The notes under the pieces were generated by a model. That model saw only the letters and a list, made by a program, of their open reading frames with translations. It searched no databases and was not told the DNA's origin. From assembly GCA_903772945.1 (NCBI GenBank), contig CAICTM010000043.1, forward strand, positions 91,380 through 155,379: DNA of 64,000 nt, written 5' to 3'. This DNA comes from Seminavis robusta. Its lineage: Eukaryota > Bacillariophyta > Bacillariophyceae > Naviculales > Naviculaceae. Of the stretch, positions 19,392-30,161 are shown piece after piece. Every line of letters begins with the position of its first letter. Positions within the stretch are counted from its first letter, which is position 1. The translations under genes and the position numbers were made by a program.

Positions 19392-22040
19392 TTACTTTGG
19401 AGCGTCACCGCCTTTCTCAGTCGTGCCTTGCGTAGGAGGGATTTGTGGTGCCTCCACAGCAACCTCTGCTGGAAGAGCTTTTTCAGTTGGCTTCCTCCGT
19501 CGGGGCGACTTGCGTTGCGGGGATTTTCCAGGAGACGGTGGAGCTGTTGCTGCTGCAGGTGATTTGGCTGCAGCTGCAGATGTTGTGGCTGTGGCAAGTG
19601 GTGCGGCAGGTGGCGGTGCTGCAGGTGATTTGGCTGGTGCGGCAGGTGGTGGTGCCGTGGCAAGTGGTGCGGCAGGTGGTGGTGCTGTCGCTGGTGGCGG
19701 TGCTGTCGCTGCAGCCACTGAGATTCCCGCAACAGCTGCAACAGGAGTAGTAGTGGTTGTCGCCGTCATGGCATTCGCCAGGGCAGAAGTTGCAGCCGCC
19801 ACCACTGCCGCGGCTGTCGCAGGTGGAACACCCGTAGCTGGCGTCGTCGTCGCACTTGCGGGTGCTTGTGCTGCTGAAGGATAGGGCATAGTATGATGCA
19901 GGTGCGCTCCCGGATATGGCGGGTGAGGCACGGTTCCATGCATGGCTGGCACGGGGTAAGGGTATCCCGGATGAATAGGGGGCTGTCCTGGTTGCTGTTG
20001 TGGCTGTGCAGCATGGTGAGGGTGATAGGCATACTGAAGGTGTGGATAAGGATGCATGTACCCGTAGGGGTGGTACATGGCGTAGGGGTGGTGCACTGGA
20101 GCGACCGGATGAGCTGTCGGAGGCTGCGTAGGAGATGACTTTGGGCTCGCTCGAGGAGCCGGCTGAGCGGCAGTGGGAGATGATTTTGGACTCGGCCGTA
20201 CCGGTATTGCAGACAAAGGCGTTGTGGGTGCCTGTTTTGGAGCCTCAATTATCTTTTGTGCCGATGCAGCTGCATGTGTTGGTGGCAATGCCTTCGGTCC
20301 CGCAACAGCAGCAATAGTGGTCGCGACAATTGTTGGCTTTGAAGGAGCTGCAGTCGCAGTTGGCTGTGTAGCCGATGTTACCGGTGCCGGTTTTTTTGTT
20401 GCTGAGTTCTGTTGGGGAGCCGGCTTTGCCGCTGGCTGGGGAGCCGGCTTTGCAGGACTCTGAAGATTTGGAGTAGTTTGTTGTTGTCGTTGCTGTTGTG
20501 GTTGTTTTGCTGTGGCTGGTGTCGTTGGGGCTACTACCTTGGCGTTGGGGGATGGCCTGGGCTTTTTTGCTGGTGATGCCGATTTCACAGTCACGGCGAC
20601 GGACTTTGGTGGTGGTGGCGCCATATCGGCAGTAGCTTTGTTCGTGGCAACCTCCTTGTTGGTAGTCTTGGTAGATTTCACGGTTTCTGGTTTTGGCTTT
20701 GTGTCATTTGACTTGTTCCTCTTTCGACTAGTTGTAGGCCTGGTCACTTTGGCTGGTGACGACTTGGTTGTCTTTGGTGTTTTCGAGGAGGTGACGACTG
20801 GTGGCTTGGTGGAAATGATCACGACTTGATTTGGCTCTGCCTGGATGGTATGTTTTGTTTCTTCTTGCTTCTTTTTGGCTTGCTGCTGTTGCTGTTGCTG
20901 TTGTGGACAGTTTTGATCCAACGGTTCTCCCGCCTTGTGACGTCGTCGCAACTCTTTGAATGCCTTGAGATCGTAATATCCCTGCTGCGTCAAGGGACAA
21001 CGGTACCGTGCCTGCAACCCCGTAATGACACAAATCCGCGGAGGAGGTGGTCGATTCTGTTTTTTGGTGTGTTGTTGTTGTGTCAGCACGGCTGGAACAT
21101 GATCCATATCTGGAAAATTGACCGTATTCAAATAGCCGCGTCGCGAATGAAACCGTTCCACCAATTTACTCGCTTGCGCTGCTGCTTGACTGAGTTGTCG
21201 TTGGTTGTCTTGTTCGACCAGATCCATAATGCGCTTGCGACCCAAGATCCATCGTGTATTTTCGGGTTCCGTTTCATGAACGGCTTCCAAGAGCAATTCT
21301 CCTTGTGCGAATAAGCGTTTGTGTTTGGATTTGGTGGCGAGGGCTTTTTGGGAAATTTGGGCCGCCTCTTTTTCCTTTTGAGTGGCGGCCTTTTTGCTCA
21401 CTTCGCCCGCTTGTTTGGTCGAATGCCTCAGAACGCGACCGTGCGATCGTGTGGCGCGTCGTGTCGGCGAGGGCTTTTTGATGGCTGGTGGAATGACAAT
21501 GGGAGTCACGGGTGTTTTGGTTTTGGTGGTTGTGGCAGTTGTCGTTGTCGTGGATGAAGGTGTTGTGGCAATATTGGTTTGTCTTGCATGATAATACGGC
21601 AGTAACGGAGGAAGATATCCTGGTAGATTGAGAATGATTCCAGCATTCAATCCGTCTCCCATGGCAATATTCTTCCCTCTTACTCCCTTCTTTTTCCCCA
21701 TCAAGTCTCTGCCCGCCTTGCTGATATCCACATAGGCTCGTTTCTTTCCGCCGCCACGCTTTTCTTCTTGCGCCAATCGCTTGTCTTCGGCAGCTCCTTC
21801 CGCGGCATCTTCCTTGTCGGCATCGCTCTCGCTGTCGTTGAAATCTGAATCAAATTGGTCCTTCTTGGCTTCGGAATCTTCGTCCGACGACCGAAACGAA
21901 TCATTCTCGCTATTGTCGGGATCTTCCGCCCATGTGTCGTGACCCCAAAAGGCTTCGTCGTCTTCTTGCGCCTTGCCCACCAATGTTCCCATGCGCTTCC
22001 CTGCTGTTGTGCGCCGGCTACGTTCCATTGCAGCTGCCAT
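19392..22040 (-). CDS. VPS72: VPS72/YL1 (Swc2) homologue with a very long C-terminal extension
   Basis: One exon, ATG at 22040, 882 residues. The N-terminus RSRRTTAGKRM, then DEAFWGHDTWAEDPDN and an acidic SDEDSEAKKDQFDSDFNDSE, is the YL1 histone-binding region that grips H2A.Z-H2B. The YL1_C domain is clear at about 333-368 (CVITGLQARYRCPLTQQGYYD). Family members are the H2A.Z-loading subunit of the SWR1/SRCAP remodeller, so a nuclear role is expected. Human VPS72 is about 364 residues. Here about 500 residues follow YL1_C: first Lys/Thr/Ser/Pro-rich, then a His/Tyr/Pro-rich stretch with HPYxxMHPYP repeats, then long Ala-Pro tracts ending in a basic patch (KSPQRKSPRRRKP). The tail looks disordered. 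The gene is divergent from the large membrane protein to its right. Confidence 0.93.
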   Translation of the reverse strand: MAAAMERSRRTTAGKRMGTLVGKAQEDDEAFWGHDTWAEDPDNSENDSFRSSDEDSEAKKDQFDSDFNDSESDADKEDAAEGAAEDKRLAQEEKRGGGKKRAYVDISKAGRDLMGKKKGVRGKNIAMGDGLNAGIILNLPGYLPPLLPYYHARQTNIATTPSSTTTTTATTTKTKTPVTPIVIPPAIKKPSPTRRATRSHGRVLRHSTKQAGEVSKKAATQKEKEAAQISQKALATKSKHKRLFAQGELLLEAVHETEPENTRWILGRKRIMDLVEQDNQRQLSQAAAQASKLVERFHSRRGYLNTVNFPDMDHVPAVLTQQQHTKKQNRPPPPRICVITGLQARYRCPLTQQGYYDLKAFKELRRRHKAGEPLDQNCPQQQQQQQQAKKKQEETKHTIQAEPNQVVIISTKPPVVTSSKTPKTTKSSPAKVTRPTTSRKRNKSNDTKPKPETVKSTKTTNKEVATNKATADMAPPPPKSVAVTVKSASPAKKPRPSPNAKVVAPTTPATAKQPQQQRQQQTTPNLQSPAKPAPQPAAKPAPQQNSATKKPAPVTSATQPTATAAPSKPTIVATTIAAVAGPKALPPTHAAASAQKIIEAPKQAPTTPLSAIPVRPSPKSSPTAAQPAPRASPKSSPTQPPTAHPVAPVHHPYAMYHPYGYMHPYPHLQYAYHPHHAAQPQQQPGQPPIHPGYPYPVPAMHGTVPHPPYPGAHLHHTMPYPSAAQAPASATTTPATGVPPATAAAVVAAATSALANAMTATTTTTPVAAVAGISVAAATAPPPATAPPPAAPLATAPPPAAPAKSPAAPPPAAPLATATTSAAAAKSPAAATAPPSPGKSPQRKSPRRRKPTEKALPAEVAVEAPQIPPTQGTTEKGGDAPK

Positions 22041-22787
22041 TGTGTTGTTTGTTGTGTATTGTTTTGGGACAACAACGATCGAATGGTTGCGATGTTGCGA
22101 TCTTTTGCCTTTGGCTCGTGGCGCTGCAGGACAATTTTAAGCAAGCGAGCTGACATGCATCTAGGGCACCCTTCACACAAATTTTCTTTCCAAGTTTCGT
22201 TTCTACTTCTACGGGTAGCCAGTACTTTCTTTTCCTGGTTGTTGCTGTCATGACAAGGAAGAAAGTTCATTCAAGGAAGATATTTATAATATAATATGGA
22301 GACCAAGCATGGGATGTATGCTCTACTCCACCGAACAAATTTTACAATGTTGCTTACAGGTCCAAGGGACTACGTAGGATTGTATTTGACACAGTGGAGC
22401 TGCAATGTGGTGCAATCTGGAGTCTGCCAAGTGTAGAGTTGTAAGGTGACCACTCTCAGTGCGGACGTTAGGAATGTATTAGTCTAATGATGAGTGAGAA
22501 TCTTTGTCTCTGGTCAAGAACAATACAGCCATATGCATACTGTCCGTACCGGTGGCGTTCAACTGGTACACGTGACAAGGAATTAAATGTTCCAAGCGGT
22601 TGATTAAGCCTTTTTTCGGCTCTCCAGTCACTTTCGCACCCTGTAAAAACCAGTTTTTCAGCGTAAGTTTTGAAGGCTGAGATCGAAAGGGGTGAACCGG
22701 CAGTGACCATGTCACCAGCCTGCATGTTCTGAAGCATCCTCTACATGTATCCGTAGGAGTCCGCTACCGTATTATAACTTGCTTAGC
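22041..22787. other. divergent promoter region
   Basis: About 750 bp between the VPS72 homologue and the seven-exon membrane protein. A minus-strand frame of 89 codons (22468-22737) has no recognisable features. Otherwise nothing is seen. Confidence 0.5.
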
Positions 22788-25700
22788 ATGACGATCATCA
22801 AAGAGGAGGACGTATCCAACGTTCCCTCCCACGAAGGGAGCACCGATGTGGAATCGGCGGATCCAAGCGAGCCCAAAGATGCGACGATGGATATCTCCGC
22901 ATCGGCCGATGCTGCCAGGGCAGAGATCCGAAGAATGGCGGTCGAGAATGCCAACATCCCTCCTCCGTACGGAGACATGACAAAGCAGTTGGCTTTGACA
23001 GGAAATTGGGGAGACCAAGACATGGAGCAAGTCCAATCGACTACAAATGACCATGAACTGAGGCTGGATTCTCTAGAGATTTGTGTGGGACACCTCATGG
23101 AAGAACTAGAAGACAAGGCCATGGAGAAAATGGCAACCCGCTTGGAAAAGAGAATTTTGGAAAAGGTGCTAGCCATGCAGGAAAAAACAGAGGGAGACGG
23201 AAAAGACGATGACGACGACGATGATGGCACCGAACTCAGCGAATCGGATCAGAAAACCCTGACAGAAGATACCTTCAGTTTTGTGCTATCATCCAAAACG
23301 TGTTCGCCCCCTTTTCTGTTGGGGATGGTGGTTGTGTCCCTACAAGTTGCCATTTTCATCTTGGTGGGCCTCAACACGTTGGATATCAGTGATGGAAACA
23401 ATCCCTTTGGGGTTCCAATCAACGTTAGTGAGGTGGTCCGTATCACGCAGCTTGTCGCCATCTTTATTGCCGTTCTCTTGCAGCATGATTTGTTTACATG
23501 CTTTGATCTCATCAGGGACGGATACAGCGAACATTTGAGGAAAGCTTTCCCCCACGCGACATTACTCAAGTTTGTCTTCACGGCAGCAATTCGCTTTTTC
23601 GAGGGTGCTCTCTGTCTCCTGTTAATGTTTGTCTTGATTGTGCAGTCAGAGTCAGTCCTGGACGTGTTGCTCAACTTTACAGCCGTGGAGTTTGGTGAGT
23701 TCCAGTTTAGTTTAGGTGGACTGCAGGCTGTTTTTACTTCGTTTTGTCTGAACCGCTGATTCGATTCAATTCATTCGATGCTCATTTCCATCCATGTCTC
23801 GACTCTCCAGTGTCCCAATTCGACGAAGCCTTCTTTTACTTGGCATCACAGGGGTTTCTCGGCCGCTACTGCGAGGATGAAGCCACAAACGTCACAGATA
23901 CCCCGTACTTTTCCGAAAACGTTCGCTTTCAGAGGTTCCGAAAATTTGTTCTCATGATGGTTGCCCTAGTGACACTGCTATTAGGCTGGGGTATCCTCAT
24001 CGAACAGCAAAAGGCAGGTCGATTCGTCTGTTCCACCATCATTGTGCAATTTGATGATAGCATGATTCCAGAGCTGGGGACTTTCAGGTATGCTAGTAGT
24101 CGTCGAGTTGTATGTTGTGCTCATTCGTCTTTTTCGTGTCACCGTTGCTCACCTTTCCGTGTTGCGGTTTCCTAATACATGTAGTGGCCTCTACGACAAG
24201 TACGTGGCTCCCAGAAACGGACTGGGGTCAAAGAGAGTGGAATACATTGAACGGCGTTCAGGTCGGGCTAAGTTTGCCTATTGCGATGACATTGAGGCGT
24301 GGACGTTTCGATGGTATCAAGCTGAGCTCGATGACATTGAGGATGATCCATGTGAGTGGGTGGCTCGATCGTCGCCAACAGAGACATTCGACCTAACAGA
24401 GACATCGGAGGGTGATTGGTTCATTCAAGACGAACACAACCGAGTGGTGGTATTGGATCATTTCTTTTTGGCGTGCAACGACTGTGACGACAACGACTGC
24501 AATGATCGAGGAGAGGTGAGTTTGGATTGGGTACATTTATTTGTCCGTCATCCTATCCTGCCAGTACTCATGCAATGTGGCCGCATCAGTGTGAAAATGC
24601 AGTGTGCACGTGCGAGAGCAACTACACAGGCTTGAACTGCGAGTTCGCTAAGCCTTGCCCGACCCTGGCAACAGATGTTAGACATGGCGACTTTCCCGGA
24701 GACAGAGATTGGTCTTCCCAATTCAAACTGCTGAGGCACGGGAACGAACCTGTCCTATCGTATCATCGCCCTGTCTACGTGTACTTTGGAAGAAATGCAG
24801 AGTTCGAGCTTTTATTCTTTACCGGGCGACGGTAAGTGTAACCCTTTGTGGCTGCTGCATCAAAGGAAGAGCCCAGCTGACACCCGTTTGCTGACTGATG
24901 CAACAATCCTCCAGATGGGTGGCTTCCCACAACAACTACTTGCCAGACGTGGGGAAGGATACTTCGAACATAGTCCTTTCGCTGATCTACTTCTTCCGAA
25001 ACTTCCATGCTCACTACTCTCTCTACAGGGTGGGCTTTATAAGCGAACCGATGGATATTGGTACAGAAAACGACGCAGTGACGCCGATTGGCATCTCCTG
25101 GGCCCAAGCGAAGTCGAAACCAGCGAATGAAACGGGAATACAGGAAATATCGCTCAGAGACGTCGAAACTATTTTGCTCTGTTCGTTTTGTGACGAGGAG
25201 ATTCTCTGTCGATATGACGGGGTGTGCAACGAAGGTACCTGCACTTGTAGCATCGGCTCAGAAGGTAGTGTTTGCGAAAAAGCGCCTACTGGAAATGGCC
25301 ACGTAAGTTGTTTGGAGTCTCGCCTTGCTGAAGTTGCTGAGTCCGCACTCTCATTGCGCCTCGCTTTCCTTGCCAAATCACTTTCGTTTCCATCTCCTCA
25401 CCATTCAGTGCGACCCCCACTACAATAGGGAGATATACGATTATGATGGTGGTACGTGCTGGTCCCTGTCCAACAATTTCTTGCTAGCACAAGCAGCAAG
25501 CAGCAAGCTCACAGCTCGCATTTCTGCGTTGCCTTTCGCATAGGAGATTGCTGCTCCTTCAGTTGTGAGAGTAGCGAAGATTTCAAATGCGGCATGGATG
25601 TCACGGGGTACATTCCACAGCTTTATCCATTCTGCAAGGTGCAAACCCCTGGTTTGTGGCATCTGAATGGGGATGGCATCGAAGGGCAGCAGGATGCAGA

Positions 25701-28485
25701 CTTTGGGCATCACATAGCAATATCCGAGAGTGGAAACATCTTGCTTGTCACAGGAGCTTCATTGGATCAAGGCTATCATATTTTTGACAACGACGGAAAA
25801 AATTGGAACCTGCGATATGAATCAAAGTTTGCTGGCAGTGTGAAGAAGGCGAGTGAGGTTCAGATTGTGGAGGAGAAGTATCGTGTGGAATCGAAGGCTT
25901 CTCGTGTGGTGCCTGTCACTGTCTCCATATTCGTGGCCCCTGATTTCAACGAGGATACCCCAGGCCAGATCTTTATCTTTGACTGTGAGTCTCAATGCGG
26001 ATCAGTTCGACATATTGAAAATGTCTGGTATGCCGACATGGCACGAAGTGGGGTGATTGCGATTGCTACAGGTGATCATTACTCGAACATTTCATTTGTG
26101 GCGGTGCATGATAGTAGGAGCTACGAAGATGATTCGCCTCCGTCCACGTCCTTCTGGGGCTCTCATGATGAACTTTTGGAGGAAATATCGATATCAGATG
26201 ATGGCAGGACTATTGCTTTGCTCACAGCAGAGGCAACCGAAACCGACAGGGGAGATCATCGGAGGTTTATCCAGGTGTACACTGCAGATGATGGCACCGA
26301 GTACAGGAAGAGGGGATCCAGTATTTACATGGATGATAGAGGGCAAAACGATCCTGCCGACTTTTCCAGGCTTGCCTTGTCCCAAAATGGCGACGTCCTT
26401 GCTATCGTCCAATGTGACGCGTGGCATCGGGTCATTGTGTATGCATGGAATGACGATGGAGCAGACTGGGCCCCTATAGAGTCTCCACCCGTTGGTACTG
26501 GTGGTATTGAATGCCGAGTGGAAGCCGAGAATGTCATTAGGCCGGCATTGAGTCTGTCGGGTCGGCAGACGATGGTGTTTTCGGATTTCTCTGAGGTGGA
26601 GACACCAAAGGTCGACAACAGCGTCTATGTATTCGGTTGGTCAGTAGACGTTGGATGGGAAATCCTAGGCCAGAAGTTGCCAGGTGGGCCTATCAATGCA
26701 GTATCGATGTCGAACGATGGCTTTGTTTTGGCGCACGGTTCTCCTTTGGAAAGGGACGATGGGCTCGGATTGGCAAAAGTTTACTCGCGCCCAAAGACTG
26801 CGTGGTGCCCTCCACGAAGTTCTTCGTTCAGGCTTTCAATGGCGATGGACGAAGGGGAAGGGGACACGAGGTGGTTCCTTGTCCAGAATGCAACAAAGGA
26901 GATCATTCTGGCCGGCGTTGTTCCATATAACTACGAACCGATTGTGGCAGATACCTGCTTGCAAGACCTGGAATCGGAATGTTACGAACTCCTTCTGTTT
27001 GACGAATTCAACGAAGATGGGATCGCCGAACCTGGGGGTTTCGCTCTGTACTTGGATGGTAAAAAGCTGCCCGTGAAACCTTACGATCATGGCCCAGTCA
27101 AACATATCTGGATCGGGAACTGCCAGGCACAACCAAGTGCAAGTGAAAGATGCGGATCATATTTGTCATATTTGCAAATCTACTCTTCACCGAAAGATTC
27201 GGTGGATAGTTTCAAATGGAGCTTGTTCGACTTCAACACTGACGAAGTTATTTTGCAACAGGAATCGTCGAATCGGAGCGATGAAGTGTTGAGGGAACAA
27301 CACATCTGTGTGAACATAGAGGAACGTTGTCTCGTTCTTACGTTGATCGAGGGTCCGAATGAGAGAAACTTAATCAGTGATTTCATACACGTTGGCTTGG
27401 ATGGTGAGGGCTTGGAACACGACAAAGACATTCACGAAGAAAGATTTTTCCTTGGAGAAAACAAATGCTGTCCTGCCAGTCTCGCCCGATTCTCAGCCAT
27501 AATCAGGGTTTGCGAAAGCGCTGCATGGACCGTCAGTACCATGGATGGAGAAGTCTTGGCGACTGGTAGCGCAGGCGAGAATCACGGAGGCCGCCTTCTA
27601 AATGCAACCGCGAACGCTTGCAACCCGCATACAGACCCAGTGGATGTTTACTTCGAAGATCTTTGCCTTGACCCATCTCAATGCTACTACTTTTCCTTTG
27701 TCGGTGATCACACCGGAGCAGCTCTGTCGTCGGTCATGCCTTACTCCTATTGGCAGATGGCGACTCGCCCCGGGGGTGCCTACTTTGGCACCTGCGAAAG
27801 CAACAGCACGATCGAAATTGAACCAATCCACCTGGCTGATGGCGTTCCATTGTACGGGCAAGCAACCAACCCCTTCTTCTCTCCTCAGTACACTGTGGGG
27901 CCAGTCAGCGAGGGCAGAGAGGTCACTTGTACGCTGGAAGGTAAGATATGGGACTACGCGATTGAAACAAGGTGGAACGCAACCAACGAAGACGGCCATG
28001 AATTCGACGAGCATGTACACACGTTGGGAACACGTACCTGCACCTCCCAAGAATCTTCCTCTGAAGATTGTTCGTCGGGTGATGCTCCACCTGGTGGTGC
28101 CTTGTTGCTAGTCACTGTCGAAACAGGCTCCTTCACGAACGTAACAATCACATGCACCTCGTGCGAAGACCTTGTTGCAGGCTGGCATGATGTTACTGGT
28201 GTTGAATTCACTTGTGCCTGGTATCGACAGAGTAACCGGTGCTCATTGTACGGGGGCTATTGGCCAAACATGGGCTACACCGCGAACGAAGCGTGCTGCG
28301 GCTGCGGGGGTGGACAAATTCCTCGAGACGACAACAGTACAAACATAGAAATAGTCCAGGAAAGCTCTCCATGCAACGAAACGAGCCAGTGCTCTCACAG
28401 CGACGGGACCCCATTATTGGAAGATAACGAGTTGGGCAATGCTACCGATGCACTAGTAAGAGGGGGGCACCGGCCATTCGACTAG
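22788..28485 (+). CDS. seven-exon multi-TM protein with large extracellular EGF-like and beta-propeller-like region
   Basis: join(22788..23694,23811..24087,24185..24515,24590..24831,24915..25302,25409..25451,25544..28485) gives 1709 residues. All six introns (74-116 bp) have GT-AG ends and matching phases. The acidic N-terminus with a short coiled coil (about 100-140) and an Asp run precedes four hydrophobic helices (about 175-200, 216-236, 262-288, 348-368). The remainder appears extracellular: EGF-like Cys clusters near 495-520 and 678-708 (CTCESNYTGLNCE, CRYDGVC...CTC), then from about 730 repeated strands such as ISISDDGRTIALL, LALSQNGDVLAIV and VSMSNDGFVLAHG that look like propeller blades. 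Further Cys-rich modules follow, ending in a diatom-type CAWYRQ...C..YGGYW...ACCGCGGG motif (about 1615-1650). It is likely a cell-surface protein; ligand and role are unknown. Confidence 0.85.
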
Positions 28486-28867
28486 TGATTATAAGCAACA
28501 AGAAGAACATGGAACGATGGCAGCGGATTGGCGGTCCAGAATCCACCGCATGTATAATGTACACTTATTAAGTATCATTAGATTAAAATCGGACGGGCAA
28601 TAGCGCAGTTGCACTTGGCCTGTACCGGTGGTCTTGTACAGTATGGCTCAGTCGAACTCGGACAGTACGGGCAGCCTTGAAGCCACCGAGTCGAGTCATG
28701 TCGCAGCTTATTACACTGCGTATGACGCCCCGAAACAAATGTAGGCATCACTGACTAGCTAGCCGTGTCGGCAGCATGCCAGGTAAGAAAACAGCCCATG
28801 CAAATACCTTTTTCCGTTGTCCCCAGGTTGAACGAGGCAATCAACTGACTCCCCACTGCTGGCTCCT
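28486..28867. other. convergent intergenic region
   Basis: About 380 bp between the 3' ends of two converging genes. No gene or notable structure apart from a GTACCGGTGG motif near 28621. Confidence 0.5.
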
Positions 28868-29527
28868 TCAGCTGATCTTTTCCTTTGATTTCTTATCAGC
28901 GATAGTTTGATCTCCTTTTCCCGGCAAAAAAGCAAGGCTTTGTGACATCATTTGTTGAAATCCATTATTCTTGATAAAGGAAAGGACAGTGGATTCCACC
29001 AGACATCCACAATTCACCACCAGCAGTTGATGCCGTACCGGCACAAGAGCAAAATTGCCAACATCCAGTGGTGTCCACATGCAGATTTCCAAGCCATACG
29101 TGGGCCAAAAGTCATCACAGAGTTGTTGCTTTATGGATTTCAAAGAGTCTCCACTCATGATTCCCAAGACGGAAAAGTAGGTCAACAAACTGACCGGATG
29201 TAGAATCAGGATTTCCAACAGGAGTTTCGTAAAGACCAACTTTGTGGGCGTAGTTTCCATGGACAGCAACATGTGCACCAAACGGTCCAGTAGAATGTAC
29301 CACTTGTGGGCAATGGGAGCCCAAACGACCGAAGCATACGCCATTTGATTTACGGTTCGTTTCCAGTCCATCTTCTTCTTCTTCTTCTCGTTGCATTGCT
29401 CGATCCATTGCGTAGCCAAATCACCCAGAAACCACAGAAATCCTGAAGTGCACATGTCGGTCAACACGGGTCGCTCTTCCAGCGCCACACTGTAGGCATC
29501 CATGGCCCCTTGCAACAAGCCTGTCAT
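28868..29527 (-). CDS. Mpv17/PMP22 family membrane protein
   Basis: ATG at 29527, 219 residues, close to the family's usual 180-220. The signature order is present: YSVALEERPVLTDM at the start, GDLATQWIEQ, DWKRTVNQ, APIAHKWYILLDR, and the C-terminal MWTPLDVGNFALVPV...ESTVLSFIKN. Family members have four short hydrophobic segments and sit in the inner mitochondrial membrane or in peroxisomes, where they act as channels or in nucleotide and redox homeostasis. Which organelle applies here is not readable. One deviation is the W-P core usually written WPxxQxxNF, here TPLDVGNF. The C-terminus is Lys-rich and is not a classical peroxisomal signal. Its 5' region faces the Crypton-like gene, with about 630 bp between them. 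Confidence 0.85.
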   Translation of the reverse strand: MTGLLQGAMDAYSVALEERPVLTDMCTSGFLWFLGDLATQWIEQCNEKKKKKMDWKRTVNQMAYASVVWAPIAHKWYILLDRLVHMLLSMETTPTKLVFTKLLLEILILHPVSLLTYFSVLGIMSGDSLKSIKQQLCDDFWPTYGLEICMWTPLDVGNFALVPVRHQLLVVNCGCLVESTVLSFIKNNGFQQMMSQSLAFLPGKGDQTIADKKSKEKIS

Positions 29528-30161
29528 GGTGATTCCGTGATGATTGTCCTTTCTAATAACTAAAGCTGTGTTTTGTCAACAACAGCAATCAGAGCAATCA
29601 ACTTGAGAAAGCACAGGGTGCACGTGGGAAGGAAGCAATGGATGTTTTGTGAGAGTGTTCCGAGTTCTGAGGGTTCTCTCGAATAAGCTGCCAAAGCTGG
29701 GGCTAAACGGATCTTTGGGAGGGTTTGGCCAAAGCTTTTTGCGCCAAGAACATAAAATTACGATCACTCGCCAACCACGGAGTTGGCTGGGTTAGAATTT
29801 TGTTGTGGTCGTCCCTTTTTTGGTCCTTTTTGGAGGGTTAGGGTTAGCCGAGTTTGCCCGTATGGTATGTAGAAAAACGTCCCGGCAAAATGAAAATCCA
29901 ATGGCGCGCGGGATCGCAAGAATTCTTGGAGGCGCAGCCGACACGATTCGTCGCGAGAGCGCGAGCCAGCGGATTTTAGGCTGAGATCGTGGATCAAGGG
30001 CTGAGATCGAACGAGGGCAAAAATCCGACAGCCGAGACACCAGATCAAGATCAAAGACCACAGATCAAGATCAAGGCCGTCAATGAGGCAGGAGGTCTTT
30101 GTGTGTAATCTACTTGGCAAAAGCTCGAGTAAATAGCCCTACCTTACTGTTAGAGTACATC
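29528..30161. other. 5' region of the Crypton-like gene; one arm of a diverged inverted repeat
   Basis: A divergent gap of about 630 bp. 29868-30130 is related, inverted, to about 33619-33841: 37 of 42 positions match between 30075-30116 and 33670-33629, and a second block (TGTAGAAAAA...CCCGGCAAA) matches at 29868-29901. It also holds a telomere-like AGGGTTAGGGTTAG (29834-29847), a GCCAAC...GTTGGC hairpin near 29770 and the direct repeat CAGATCAAGATCAA (about 30050 and 30061). Confidence 0.65.

Noticed and set aside
19423-21591. Ala/Val/Gly-rich plus-strand frames opposite the VPS72 homologue
   Set aside because: They are antisense reflections of low-complexity Pro/Ala codons.
29834-29847. 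Telomere or chromosome end
   Set aside because: Only two and a half TTAGGG units, in the middle of a gene-containing region; treated as a short motif instead.
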